64,000 nucleotides of DNA from Bacillota bacterium. GTDB lineage: Bacteria > Bacillota > Clostridia > Lachnospirales > Lachnospiraceae. The stretch's first letter is position 1; every line of letters begins with the position of its first letter. This document shows positions 9,304-17,476 of the stretch, piece by piece. The position numbers and the translations under genes are program-made. The stretch lies in contig JAEWAK010000060.1 in the NCBI GenBank assembly GCA_023391695.1, positions 62,001 through 126,000 of the forward strand, written 5' to 3'. The notes under the pieces were generated by a model, which was not told where the DNA came from, ran no database searches, and was given only the letters and a program-made list of their open reading frames with translations.

Positions 9304-9510
9304 ATGACCAAAAATTGCATTGGAATCCGAAAAAAAATTGAAAAGAACTGGAATTTCAGCAGTGCGGAATTATTATATAAAGAATATCTTCATAATCATC
9401 TTTTAATGCATGCTATGGGACCTATTGTTTCCAGTACAATTGGTTCTGCAATAATAGCGGGTATTTTCATTACTTTTTTGGAGCTTAGTATTATCAGTTC
9501 GAGCCGTTAA
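9304..9510 (+). CDS. Possible small membrane protein, 68 aa
   Basis: Polar N-terminus and one hydrophobic stretch near the C-terminus (IGSAIIAGIFITFLELSII). No clear ribosome binding site, although a -10-like GATAAT lies upstream. It ends shortly before a strong hairpin. No family recognised. It could be a real small gene or chance. Confidence 0.3.
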   Translation: MTKNCIGIRKKIEKNWNFSSAELLYKEYLHNHLLMHAMGPIVSSTIGSAIIAGIFITFLELSIISSSR

Positions 9511-9543
9511 AAGAAATCGTTTCAAATTCTCAAGCAAATAGTT

Positions 9544-9590
9544 AACAGGCTTTGTGATTAACAATTTAAAGTTAATTACAAAGCCTGTTT
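9544..9590. terminator. Bidirectional intrinsic terminator
   Basis: A long inverted repeat (AACAGGCTTTGT... / ...ACAAAGCCTGTT) between the 68-aa ORF and the minus-strand SnoaL gene. T-rich sequence follows on the plus strand. Confidence 0.7.
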
Positions 9591-9619
9591 ATATTGTGAC
9601 AGATTATTATTATAAAACA

Positions 9620-10165
9620 TTATTGTATCGGCAAAGACACGCCTGCTTCTTTAAGTGCTTTAGCGAGAGCTTTCATATACAGGTCGCTGCCGTTATTTAT
9701 AAATGGGCCATGTACGCCCAGTGCAATATCAAGGAAGCGGTTGTAATCCTCACTGACATGAGTTTCCCAGCGTGTAATTTCCCCTTTGTCATTCGTCTCA
9801 ACGAAACCGTACGAATAAAAACTCATCTTAATGCCGTCTTTCGTATGTCCCTCGAACAGGGTTTTCATTACAAATCCATTGTCTGAAGGCCAGCATTTAA
9901 ACTCTGCAGGTCCCCAATCAGGAAATTTGAGAGAGTATGCCAATGCTTCCATGGTTGCCGAGGTAGATACGGACACGGGGTGACTGCTTAAATGTATAAG
10001 CTCTTTGCCAAAATAAGGTGACCAGTATACAGCATCTTCAGAGAACTTCCATTCTTCATAGGTTGCCCCTTCTTTTACCGCTTTTTGTGCGTAGGCGTTA
10101 TGGTAGCATTCGGCCATCCGGCGGTGCAGGGCGATTCGGTCTTCAATGCTTGTTTGTGTACTCAT
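9620..10165 (-). CDS. SnoaL-like / NTF2-fold protein
   Basis: Protein of 181 residues. The start is set at the ATG preceded by GGGGTGG rather than 18 codons upstream. It begins with a helical segment (EDRIALHRRMAECYHNAYAQ) followed by the mixed beta sheet typical of the NTF2-like fold. Such proteins are small isomerases, cyclases or ligand binders, and no catalytic role can be assigned here. It is the second gene of a pair, 17 bp after another SnoaL-like gene, which suggests a heteromeric or duplicated system. No signal peptide. Confidence 0.65.
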   Translation of the reverse strand: MSTQTSIEDRIALHRRMAECYHNAYAQKAVKEGATYEEWKFSEDAVYWSPYFGKELIHLSSHPVSVSTSATMEALAYSLKFPDWGPAEFKCWPSDNGFVMKTLFEGHTKDGIKMSFYSYGFVETNDKGEITRWETHVSEDYNRFLDIALGVHGPFINNGSDLYMKALAKALKEAGVSLPIQ

Positions 10166-10182
10166 TTTACCACCCCTGCCTG

Positions 10183-10587
10183 TTAGTTTTCTGAAAGAGG
10201 ATTTGTAGAGGTTGCCCAACCTTCAATTACTCTGACACCAATTGGTTCCGGATTGTCTTTGAAGTGTACAAATTCAAAGGATTCCTGTTCAAATTCTTTT
10301 CCGGCGCGCTTGTCTAAAATATATGTCCTGTAGCGGATTGCGCACCAGTCGTCCTTGATAATCATGTTATGGAATTCTCCCATTCTGATATCATAATTTT
10401 CGAAGAAATTACCCATCATATCTTTGTATTCCTGAAGTGTCAGTCTCTTACCGTATACGTTATAATGTGAATCCGACTCATACAAGGTGTTGCACCATTC
10501 TAACCAGCATTCGTAGCCTCCGTTCCAATTTCTGAAGCCGGTCTCAAGTCTGTCCTTAATTGCTTCTTCTAATTTCGTATTACTCAT
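10183..10587 (-). CDS. SnoaL-like / NTF2-fold protein
   Basis: Protein of 134 residues. Two ATGs lie close together; the one at 10587 is chosen because GAAAGG is 9 nt upstream of it and only touches the first ATG. The sequence is rich in aromatics (FRNWNGGYECWLEWCNTLY) and fits a single NTF2-like domain such as SnoaL. First gene of a two-gene operon with the SnoaL-like protein downstream. Substrate unknown. Confidence 0.65.
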   Translation of the reverse strand: MSNTKLEEAIKDRLETGFRNWNGGYECWLEWCNTLYESDSHYNVYGKRLTLQEYKDMMGNFFENYDIRMGEFHNMIIKDDWCAIRYRTYILDKRAGKEFEQESFEFVHFKDNPEPIGVRVIEGWATSTNPLSEN

Positions 10588-10814
10588 ATTACTCATCCTT
10601 TCTTTGGGGTTTGCTTATTGTTTCTGGTTGCTTTTGACATTTTTAATATTATAAGATCATATTCAATTCCAGGTTAATTAAAAATCAAGATTTGTTGAGG
10701 TTCCGTTGAAGATTATATACTATAATATGTGAGTAATGGTGAAAGGATTTATACCTGGGATTACGGATGATTTTTATTCATGTTTTAGTTATCTGATACA
10801 GGAACTGTTAACCA

Positions 10815-10832
10815 GGCAGCCTTCTGGCTGCA
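10815..10832 (+). other. Small hairpin upstream of the response regulator
   Basis: GGCAGCC, a 4-nt loop, then GGCTGC, about 27 bp before the ATG. It lies in the mRNA leader and might affect translation. No T-run. Confidence 0.35.
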
Positions 10833-10858
10833 GCAGTATTACAACGGAGGGATAGATT

Positions 10859-11545
10859 ATGTTTAATATTTTGCTGGTAGAAGACGAAAATGATTTACGG
10901 ACATTATATTCAAAAGTGCTTATTCGCAATGGCTATAGGGTGGTGGAAGCAAGTAACGGAGAGGAAGCTTTGGATATTTTAGACAGAAATCAGGCTGATT
11001 TGATTGTGACCGATATTATGATGCCCCGGATGGATGGCTATGAATTTATAGCCTCAGTGAGAGAGGCCGGTTATATAATGCCGGTATTGATGATCACGGC
11101 CAAAGATAAATTTACGGATTTGCAGCTTGGATTTTTGTCAGGAACGGATGATTATATGATTAAACCAATCAATATTAATGAGATGGTTATTCGGATTCAG
11201 GCGCTTCTTAGAAGAGCTCAAATGGTATCTGCAAGGAAATATATTATAGGAAATACAACTTTGGATTATGATTCTTTGTCTGTTATTTCAGATGGGAAGA
11301 CGCATATTCTTCCCCAAAAGGAGTTTCAATTGTTATATAAACTTTCTTCTAATATGAACCAATCTTTTACGAAGATCCAACTAATGGATGAAATATGGGG
11401 TGTTGATTCTTATTCGGACCCTCATACAATTGAAGTTCATATAAACCGTTTAAGAGAACGTCTGATTGACAATAAGGATATAGAAATCATTACGATACGA
11501 GGTATTGGATATAAAGCGGTGAAAAAAAATGACAAAGGAATATAA
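10859..11545 (+). CDS. OmpR/PhoB-family response regulator
   Basis: Protein of 228 residues with ACGGAGGG upstream. Receiver domain 1-120 has acidic pocket E8/D9, phospho-acceptor D52 (in VTDIMMP) and Lys in DYMIKPIN. A winged-helix DNA-binding domain follows at about 130-225 (LPQKEFQLLYKL, DPHTIEVHINRLRERL, GIGYKA). Its stop lies inside the histidine kinase gene (17-bp overlap), so the two are translationally coupled. Likely targets include its own operon and perhaps the Ig-like surface protein downstream (inference). Confidence 0.92.
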   Translation: MFNILLVEDENDLRTLYSKVLIRNGYRVVEASNGEEALDILDRNQADLIVTDIMMPRMDGYEFIASVREAGYIMPVLMITAKDKFTDLQLGFLSGTDDYMIKPININEMVIRIQALLRRAQMVSARKYIIGNTTLDYDSLSVISDGKTHILPQKEFQLLYKLSSNMNQSFTKIQLMDEIWGVDSYSDPHTIEVHINRLRERLIDNKDIEIITIRGIGYKAVKKNDKGI

Positions 11546-12569
11546 AAAGAAGTATATGGACAATAACGCTTCTGCTTACTGTATTACGGTCATGTTTTGG
11601 GTCGCATTGGCTATCTGTATTCTAAGCGGTGCCGGTATTTTAATTGTACATTACTGTTTTAGGGATAAATACAACGGCTGGTTTGTGTTTTATGAAATTA
11701 TTGTATTATTATTCAATTTGCAAATTGTGGCGACCTATTTCCTTATGAAGGGCCTTGTAAAACCACTGCAAAAAATAAATGAAGCAGCCATCAGGCTGGC
11801 AAGCGGGGATTTAAAAATTCATATGGCCTATAACGGAAAAATAAATGAAATAAAAAGCGTTTTTGATAATTTCAATGTTATGTCAAATGAACTTGCCGGC
11901 ATTAACACCCTTCGCTCTGATTTTGTTTCAAATGTGTCACATGAATTCAAAACTCCGTTAGCTTCCATTGAGGGATACACGATGTACCTGCAAACTCCTG
12001 ATATTTCGGAAGAAGAAAGACAGGACTGCATAAATCATATCTTAAATAATGTTAGAAAACTGGCTGACCTTACCGGAGATATTTTAATGCTCGGTAAATT
12101 AGAAAATAATAAGCTGAACATGGAAAGTATAACTTACCGTCTGGACGAGCAGATCCGCCAGGTTCTTTTGCTTCATGAGAATGTATGGGAATCCAAAAAT
12201 ATTAAATTTGAATTGCAGCTGGATGAAATCACTTATTCCGGAGCGAAATTTTTACTGGAGCGCGTTTGGTCCAATTTAATCAGTAATGCCGTGAAATACA
12301 GTAATCAGGGCGGTGAGATCCGCATATGGCTTTATAAAAATAATTCGGATATAATTTTTGAAATTGAAGATCATGGAATAGGAATTTCAGAGGAAGCACA
12401 GCGTCATATATTTGAAAAGTTTTATCAGGAGAATACTCTGCACAAATCGGAAGGGAATGGATTAGGTCTGGCCCAGGTAAAGGAAATTATAAGACTCACC
12501 GGTAATGAAATCAAAGTGAAAAGTAAAATCGGAGTTGGGAGTACCTTTATTGTTAACCTTCAACTTTAA
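11529..12569 (+). CDS. Membrane sensor histidine kinase
   Basis: Protein of 346 residues. Two N-terminal membrane helices (about 17-42 and 50-75) with only a very short outside loop, then HAMP (about 78-130), HisKA with phospho-accepting His in SHEFKTPLASIEGY (about 140), and HATPase_c with N box (NLISNAVKYS), DHGIGIS and GNGLGLAQV. The lack of an extracellular domain suggests that it senses within the membrane, as in small-loop kinases that detect envelope stress or cell-wall antibiotics, but no transporter partner is adjacent. Partner of the preceding OmpR-type regulator. Confidence 0.92.
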   Translation: MTKEYKKKYMDNNASAYCITVMFWVALAICILSGAGILIVHYCFRDKYNGWFVFYEIIVLLFNLQIVATYFLMKGLVKPLQKINEAAIRLASGDLKIHMAYNGKINEIKSVFDNFNVMSNELAGINTLRSDFVSNVSHEFKTPLASIEGYTMYLQTPDISEEERQDCINHILNNVRKLADLTGDILMLGKLENNKLNMESITYRLDEQIRQVLLLHENVWESKNIKFELQLDEITYSGAKFLLERVWSNLISNAVKYSNQGGEIRIWLYKNNSDIIFEIEDHGIGISEEAQRHIFEKFYQENTLHKSEGNGLGLAQVKEIIRLTGNEIKVKSKIGVGSTFIVNLQL

Positions 12570-12785
12570 CAAATCTTAAACATTTGCATGCTATCGATCC
12601 GGTTCGATGAATGAATGCAATCTAAACGGACTTGTCAATGTCAAGCATTTTTTTGGTGGAATATACTTAAATTCAATTGATGATGAGATAGAAATTGTAT
12701 ATTATTTACAAAGAACCGGTTATATGAAAAGTGACGTATTTGACAATAATTAACAAAAAAAGAGAAAAAAATTAATATGTATATA

Positions 12786-12814
12786 TTGACATATGATAAA
12801 AAATTAGGTAAAAT
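12786..12814 (+). promoter_or_regulatory. Sigma-A type promoter for the Ig-like protein
   Basis: TTGACA at 12786-12791, a 17-bp spacer and TAAAAT at 12809-12814, about 60 bp before the start codon. The rest of 12570-12874 shows nothing recognisable. Confidence 0.65.
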
Positions 12815-12874
12815 TCAAATTGTTACCAATATTAGCTTTAATTGAAAAAAATTACAAATGTGGGAGCGTGTATT

Positions 12875-14176
12875 ATGAAAAGACCAAAGATTAAAGTCAC
12901 ACAATTACTAGTATTAATGACATTATGTTGTGCACTGATGGCAGGAAATTTATTTGTACCGGGCGCGGTAGCAGAGGCTGCAGCAAAAAAAGCGGCTGTA
13001 AGTACAACTGAAATGACAATACCTGTCGGTAAAATGAATAATAAGGTTTATTGGAACAAAAATTCATGGGAATTGAGCAATGCACAGAAGCTTAGCGTGA
13101 AAAACGCAGTAAAAGGAGCAACATATCAATTTACATCCAGTAACACCAAAGTTGTTACAATCAGTAAAAAAGGCGGTTATTTAACAGGCCTTAAGGCTGG
13201 AAGCGCAACAATAACCTGCACACAGACTTATAAGAATAAAAAAACCACAGTAGGTAAGTGTAAAGTTACTGTAAAAAATTCTGCTTTAGCGGTAAGTGAT
13301 TATGGTAATGAATTTCCTGTGGGAAGCGACGGATTTGACCTCTATGACTATTATGCTTCAGCAGAGCCTTTGTTCAGCGTAACCTACCGTAATCCAAATG
13401 CAACCTATACTTATGCATCAAGCAGTAAAAATTTTTCAATTAAAGAAATAAAATATGATGCCTCAAAGGCAAAAGATGTTACAGATAATAAAGAGTATCA
13501 AGCTATGCTTAAGGATTATATCGGTAGCCGTTATTTTTACGGATATCAGTTCACAGCGAAAGAAGCCGGCACCTATACAATTACTGTAAAAGAGACTTAT
13601 AACAAGAAAACAAAGACTCTGGGCAGCTTTAAGGTAGTAATAAAAGATACCAGTATTTCCGAAGCGAAGAAAGAGATACTCTTAGGTAATAGCCTGAACG
13701 TATTTAATTTACTTAATTACGCAAAAGATACGCAATATTATTTTATTATAAAAGATTATGATGAAACGAATCCGGATAATAATGTATTGGAATTGAGTCA
13801 AAGCGGAAGTGAATTATATTTATATGCGAAGAAAACCGGTACTGCGGACGTTACGATAAGAGAAGGATCGGAACAGGGAACGGTTATAGGAACTGTCACC
13901 ATTGTTGTAACTGAGGCTCCCTGCCAAAGCATTACAGTGGATTCACAGGAATATACAACATATGTCGGTGATGAATATTTTAATATATATTATGATCTGG
14001 AGCCCTGGGATACTACAGATAAAGTTACCCTTGAGTCTGATAACCCTGAGGTTTTAAAAGTAGAATACGATCAAGAATACGAATATTGGGTATATACACC
14101 TTTAAAGGCCGGAGAAGCAAACGTTACAATTAAGTGCGGAGACCAATCCGTAACAAGCAAGGTTGTAGTTGAATAG
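12875..14176 (+). CDS. Exported Ig-like (Big_2-type) repeat protein
   Basis: Protein of 433 residues. Start chosen at the ATG with GGGAG 8 nt upstream. Signal peptide: KRPKIK, a hydrophobic stretch, then an Ala-rich cleavage region (AVAEAAA, about 27-36). Several bacterial Ig-like modules follow, with typical phrases such as VVTISKKGGYLTGLKAGSATITC (split here as GYLTGLKAGSATI), AGTYTITVKETY and LKAGEANVTIKCG. No LPXTG motif or membrane anchor, so it is secreted or held to the wall non-covalently. Probably an adhesin or structural surface protein; no enzymatic domain. It lies downstream of the two-component pair, with its own promoter and terminator. Confidence 0.75.
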   Translation: MKRPKIKVTQLLVLMTLCCALMAGNLFVPGAVAEAAAKKAAVSTTEMTIPVGKMNNKVYWNKNSWELSNAQKLSVKNAVKGATYQFTSSNTKVVTISKKGGYLTGLKAGSATITCTQTYKNKKTTVGKCKVTVKNSALAVSDYGNEFPVGSDGFDLYDYYASAEPLFSVTYRNPNATYTYASSSKNFSIKEIKYDASKAKDVTDNKEYQAMLKDYIGSRYFYGYQFTAKEAGTYTITVKETYNKKTKTLGSFKVVIKDTSISEAKKEILLGNSLNVFNLLNYAKDTQYYFIIKDYDETNPDNNVLELSQSGSELYLYAKKTGTADVTIREGSEQGTVIGTVTIVVTEAPCQSITVDSQEYTTYVGDEYFNIYYDLEPWDTTDKVTLESDNPEVLKVEYDQEYEYWVYTPLKAGEANVTIKCGDQSVTSKVVVE

Positions 14177-14218
14177 TGAAAGTATTCTAATCACGGAATT
14201 ATAAAAATAAATTAAATC

Positions 14219-14254
14219 AGCTATCTTAAACTATAAGTTTGGGATAGCTTTTTT
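14219..14254 (+). terminator. Intrinsic terminator
   Basis: AGCTATC ... GGATAGCT stem followed by TTTTTT, directly after the Ig-like gene. The remainder of 14255-14542 holds an AT-rich promoter region with TATAAT-like sequence just before the MFS gene and two copies of GCAGAAACGG of unknown meaning. Confidence 0.8.
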
Positions 14255-14542
14255 GTAACCCAAGCCAACCACACGAAACAGCAGAAACGGGGCAGATTCT
14301 CCGATTACAAAAATGATTACAAAAAACGATTACTAAAAAAAATATGTTTGCAAGCAGAAACGGTGGTACGGGACAAACGGCTTTTCCATAAACCGCGGAT
14401 AGACGTTTTAGCTGGAAGCAGCTATATGTAATATGTGTGCGGAATAATTACGCTAGGATAACATTATTTTTACTTATCATTCATTACAATATGATATAAT
14501 GATTTATATTATAATAATAAATCATAAAAGGGGTATTCATTC

Positions 14543-15793
14543 ATGAAGTTAAGCAGAGAAGAAAGATCATGGATATTAGTTGATTGCGGCAATTCGGCGT
14601 ATTCTATGGCTGTTACGACTGCGTTGCTGCCAATTATATTCGGCATGTTTGAAAATGTAAAAAGCAGCATGGATCTCGGCTATTTTAATTCTATCGCCAG
14701 TATTTTAGTAGCAATTTTAAGTCCTATTTTAGGTACGATTGCAGATTACAGGGATAAGAAGAAACGCTTTTTCGTGTTCTTTACTGCCCTGGGGGTATTT
14801 GCGACGGCTGCCCTTGCATTTGTATCTCCTTCCAGCGGACAATGGCAGCTGTTGGTTCTTTTCTTTGTCCTGTCAGCCATAGGTTTTGCAGGTTCTAACA
14901 TTTTTTATGATGCATTTTTAGTGGATATAACCAGTGATGAAAGGATGGATAAGGTTTCTTCCACCGGTTTTGCTTTCGGCTATATATCCAGTGTCATTCC
15001 TTTTGGCATCAGTCTTGTGTTGATATTTCTTATGGGTATGGACAAGGCAATCGGATACCAGATTGGGTTTATCATTACAGCCCTTTGGTGGGGACTGCTT
15101 ACGTTACCTATGATAAGGGATGTAAAACAGAGGCACTATATTGAACCGGAACCCCGTCCGGTAATTAACAGCTTTAAACGGCTGGCGGATACATTTAAAA
15201 ATATCAGGCAGCATAAGATTGTATTCATCTTCCTGGGGGCATACTTTTTCTATATCGACGGTGTGGATACGATCATCAAAATGGTGGTACCCTATGCTAC
15301 TTCCGTTTTAGGTGAAGGTGTCCTGGACACTTTCACTTTGCTTGGAATCCTGCTGATTATACAGGTTATTGCATTTCCCTGTGCGATACTCTATGGTAAT
15401 CTGGCAAAAAGGTTTTCGGCCAGGACCATGATTCTTGTCGGTATTATTACCTATATCATTTCCTGCATAGCCGCCTATTTTATCACTTCCGTGTGGCATA
15501 TTTTTATACTGGGGGCGATGATCGGCTCTGCCCAGGGAGGAATTCAGGCCTTGAGCAGGTCCTACTATGCAAAGATCGTTCCCAAGGAAAAATCGAATGA
15601 GTTTTTTGGTTTTTATAATATCTTTGGGAAATTTTCAGCTATTATAGGTCCTACGGTAATGTCTCTGACAACAACAGTTACCGGCAGGGCCAGATTGAGT
15701 ATATTAGGGATTATTCCGCTGTTTATTATAGGATTAGTTATTTTTATTAATCTGCCAAAGGAGCAGAAGCGCAATTCTGAAAATATGGGGTGA
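14543..15793 (+). CDS. MFS transporter, UMF1 (Atg22-like) family
   Basis: Protein of 416 residues with about 12 membrane helices. The N-terminus MKLSREERSWILVDCGNSAYS is the family hallmark (DxxNSAY/F). The inter-helix motif GTIADYRDKKKR is at about 65-76. Members are thought to export amino acids or related small molecules, but substrates are largely unproven. Only 7 bp separate it from the phosphodiesterase-like gene, so the two are co-transcribed, which suggests a linked substrate. Confidence 0.85.
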   Translation: MKLSREERSWILVDCGNSAYSMAVTTALLPIIFGMFENVKSSMDLGYFNSIASILVAILSPILGTIADYRDKKKRFFVFFTALGVFATAALAFVSPSSGQWQLLVLFFVLSAIGFAGSNIFYDAFLVDITSDERMDKVSSTGFAFGYISSVIPFGISLVLIFLMGMDKAIGYQIGFIITALWWGLLTLPMIRDVKQRHYIEPEPRPVINSFKRLADTFKNIRQHKIVFIFLGAYFFYIDGVDTIIKMVVPYATSVLGEGVLDTFTLLGILLIIQVIAFPCAILYGNLAKRFSARTMILVGIITYIISCIAAYFITSVWHIFILGAMIGSAQGGIQALSRSYYAKIVPKEKSNEFFGFYNIFGKFSAIIGPTVMSLTTTVTGRARLSILGIIPLFIIGLVIFINLPKEQKRNSENMG

Positions 15794-15800
15794 AAAGAAG

Positions 15801-17087
15801 ATGGGAACAGGAAAAGCAAAACATTTGGTGGTCATTTCCTATGATGCATTTTCGGAAGATAACTGGGAAAAGGCAAGCAAACTTCCGAATCTTTCTAAAT
15901 TAATTAAAAATGGCGCATACAGCACAAAATTAAAAAGCGTCTATCCAACTCTTACTTATGTAGTACACACCACCATGGTGACAGGTGTTTATCCGGACAA
16001 ACACGGGATATACCATAATAATCCCTTCCAGCCGTTTATCCCGGAAAAGGAACAGAACTGGTTTTGGTATAAAAAGGATGTCAAAGTACCTGCTGTTTAT
16101 GACGTACTGAAAGAACAGCGAATGAAAACGGCCGGGATTCTCTGGCCTGTGACGGGAAGGGCTTCCATCCGTTATAATATACCGGAGATAAGAGCGGTCA
16201 AAAAGGAGAATCAGGCTCTTAAAATACTAAAAAACGGCAGTCCCCTCTACAGCATAAAGATGGAGAAAAATTTCGGACGGTTCAGAAGAGGGATAGAACA
16301 GCCTTATCTGGATAATTTCACAACCTTATGTGCGGTGGATACTATGAAAAGAAAAAAGCCGGCTCTGCTTTTGATGCACCTGATTGATCTGGACGATGCG
16401 AAGCATGAATATGGTACAGACAGTCTGGAAATTGAGCAAGTACTTATTCGTATGGATAAAAGACTGGGTGATATTATAGAAGCGGCCCGGGAAGCAGGCA
16501 TTAAGGAAGATACGGTTTTTCTGGTAGTGGGCGACCACGGACAGATCAACGTCAGATACAAGGTAAGGCTGAACCAATTATTGAAAGAGAAAGGCCTGAT
16601 TTATGAAGAAAAAGGAGAAATGAAATGGAGAGCCTATATACAGAGCGCGGGCGGAGCGGCCTATCTGCATATTAAAGAAAACGATAACGAAGCGGAGCGG
16701 CTGGCACTTGATATTCTTAAAAAGGCTATAACCGAGGAAGGCTATGGAATAGAAAGGCTATATACCAAAAAGGAACTGGAGGGTTTTCACGTGGCTCCCT
16801 TTGCTTCCCATATGCTGGAAGCAAAAGCAGGCTATTGCTTCGAGGATAGTCCGGAGGGCCCGGTTGTCACGGATCTGGAAGAACAGGGCATAAAGTATGC
16901 CACCCATGGCTTTTCACCGGATAAACCGGATTATAAATGCAATTTAGTTATATCGGGAGATTGTATAAAAAATGAATATCAATTAGGAGAAATTCAGATG
17001 GTAGATCTGGCTCCTACCATGGCAAGTATCCTGGGAATCGATTTTGGTAACTGTGAAGGCAGGTCATTGAATGAGATTTTTTGCTAG
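15801..17087 (+). CDS. Alkaline-phosphatase-superfamily phosphodiesterase/nucleotide pyrophosphatase
   Basis: Protein of 428 residues, PF01663 type. Metal and nucleophile motifs are visible: ISYDAF near 12, Thr in PTLTYVVHTTM (about 49), GVYPDKHGI, DLDDAKHEYG (about 195) and VVGDHGQ (about 240). The last metal His is probably in THGFSPDKPDY. No signal peptide, so it acts in the cytoplasm, unlike eukaryotic ENPPs. Likely cleaves phosphodiester or pyrophosphate bonds; substrate unknown. Coupled to the MFS carrier before it. Confidence 0.82.
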   Translation: MGTGKAKHLVVISYDAFSEDNWEKASKLPNLSKLIKNGAYSTKLKSVYPTLTYVVHTTMVTGVYPDKHGIYHNNPFQPFIPEKEQNWFWYKKDVKVPAVYDVLKEQRMKTAGILWPVTGRASIRYNIPEIRAVKKENQALKILKNGSPLYSIKMEKNFGRFRRGIEQPYLDNFTTLCAVDTMKRKKPALLLMHLIDLDDAKHEYGTDSLEIEQVLIRMDKRLGDIIEAAREAGIKEDTVFLVVGDHGQINVRYKVRLNQLLKEKGLIYEEKGEMKWRAYIQSAGGAAYLHIKENDNEAERLALDILKKAITEEGYGIERLYTKKELEGFHVAPFASHMLEAKAGYCFEDSPEGPVVTDLEEQGIKYATHGFSPDKPDYKCNLVISGDCIKNEYQLGEIQMVDLAPTMASILGIDFGNCEGRSLNEIFC

Positions 17088-17476
17088 GTTTTTGAACTCA
17101 TAAGTGATTCCAATGCGTCTATTATAAGCAATACAACACTTGTTTTAAGGGTTTACTACTAATATCGGCATGATGCATCTGACCGATTCACGCCGAGCTG
17201 CCGACGGTGGCAGGGGTCGCTTTCATACGTACATCCAAAACCATGCTGCAATGGTGTCGTTGATGAAACTGCCTATATAATGCTTTGGGATATTACAGAA
17301 TAGCTATAGATTTGTCTGAAAAACATTTATTATCATAAATATTGTAATTGGAAACCATCAATGTTAAAATATGGTCAGCAATCAATTTTATCAGGGAAGT
17401 CTCCCGTCTCAGCAGGCAGGAGTTGACTTATTTGACTTACGTTATCAGGAGTGATGGAGAAAAAGGGAGGTGTAAA
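17088..17476. other. Intergenic region without recognised features
   Basis: Between the phosphodiesterase and the DUF2339 gene. No clear terminator, promoter or repeat was found apart from AAAGGGAGG just before 17477. Confidence 0.5.
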
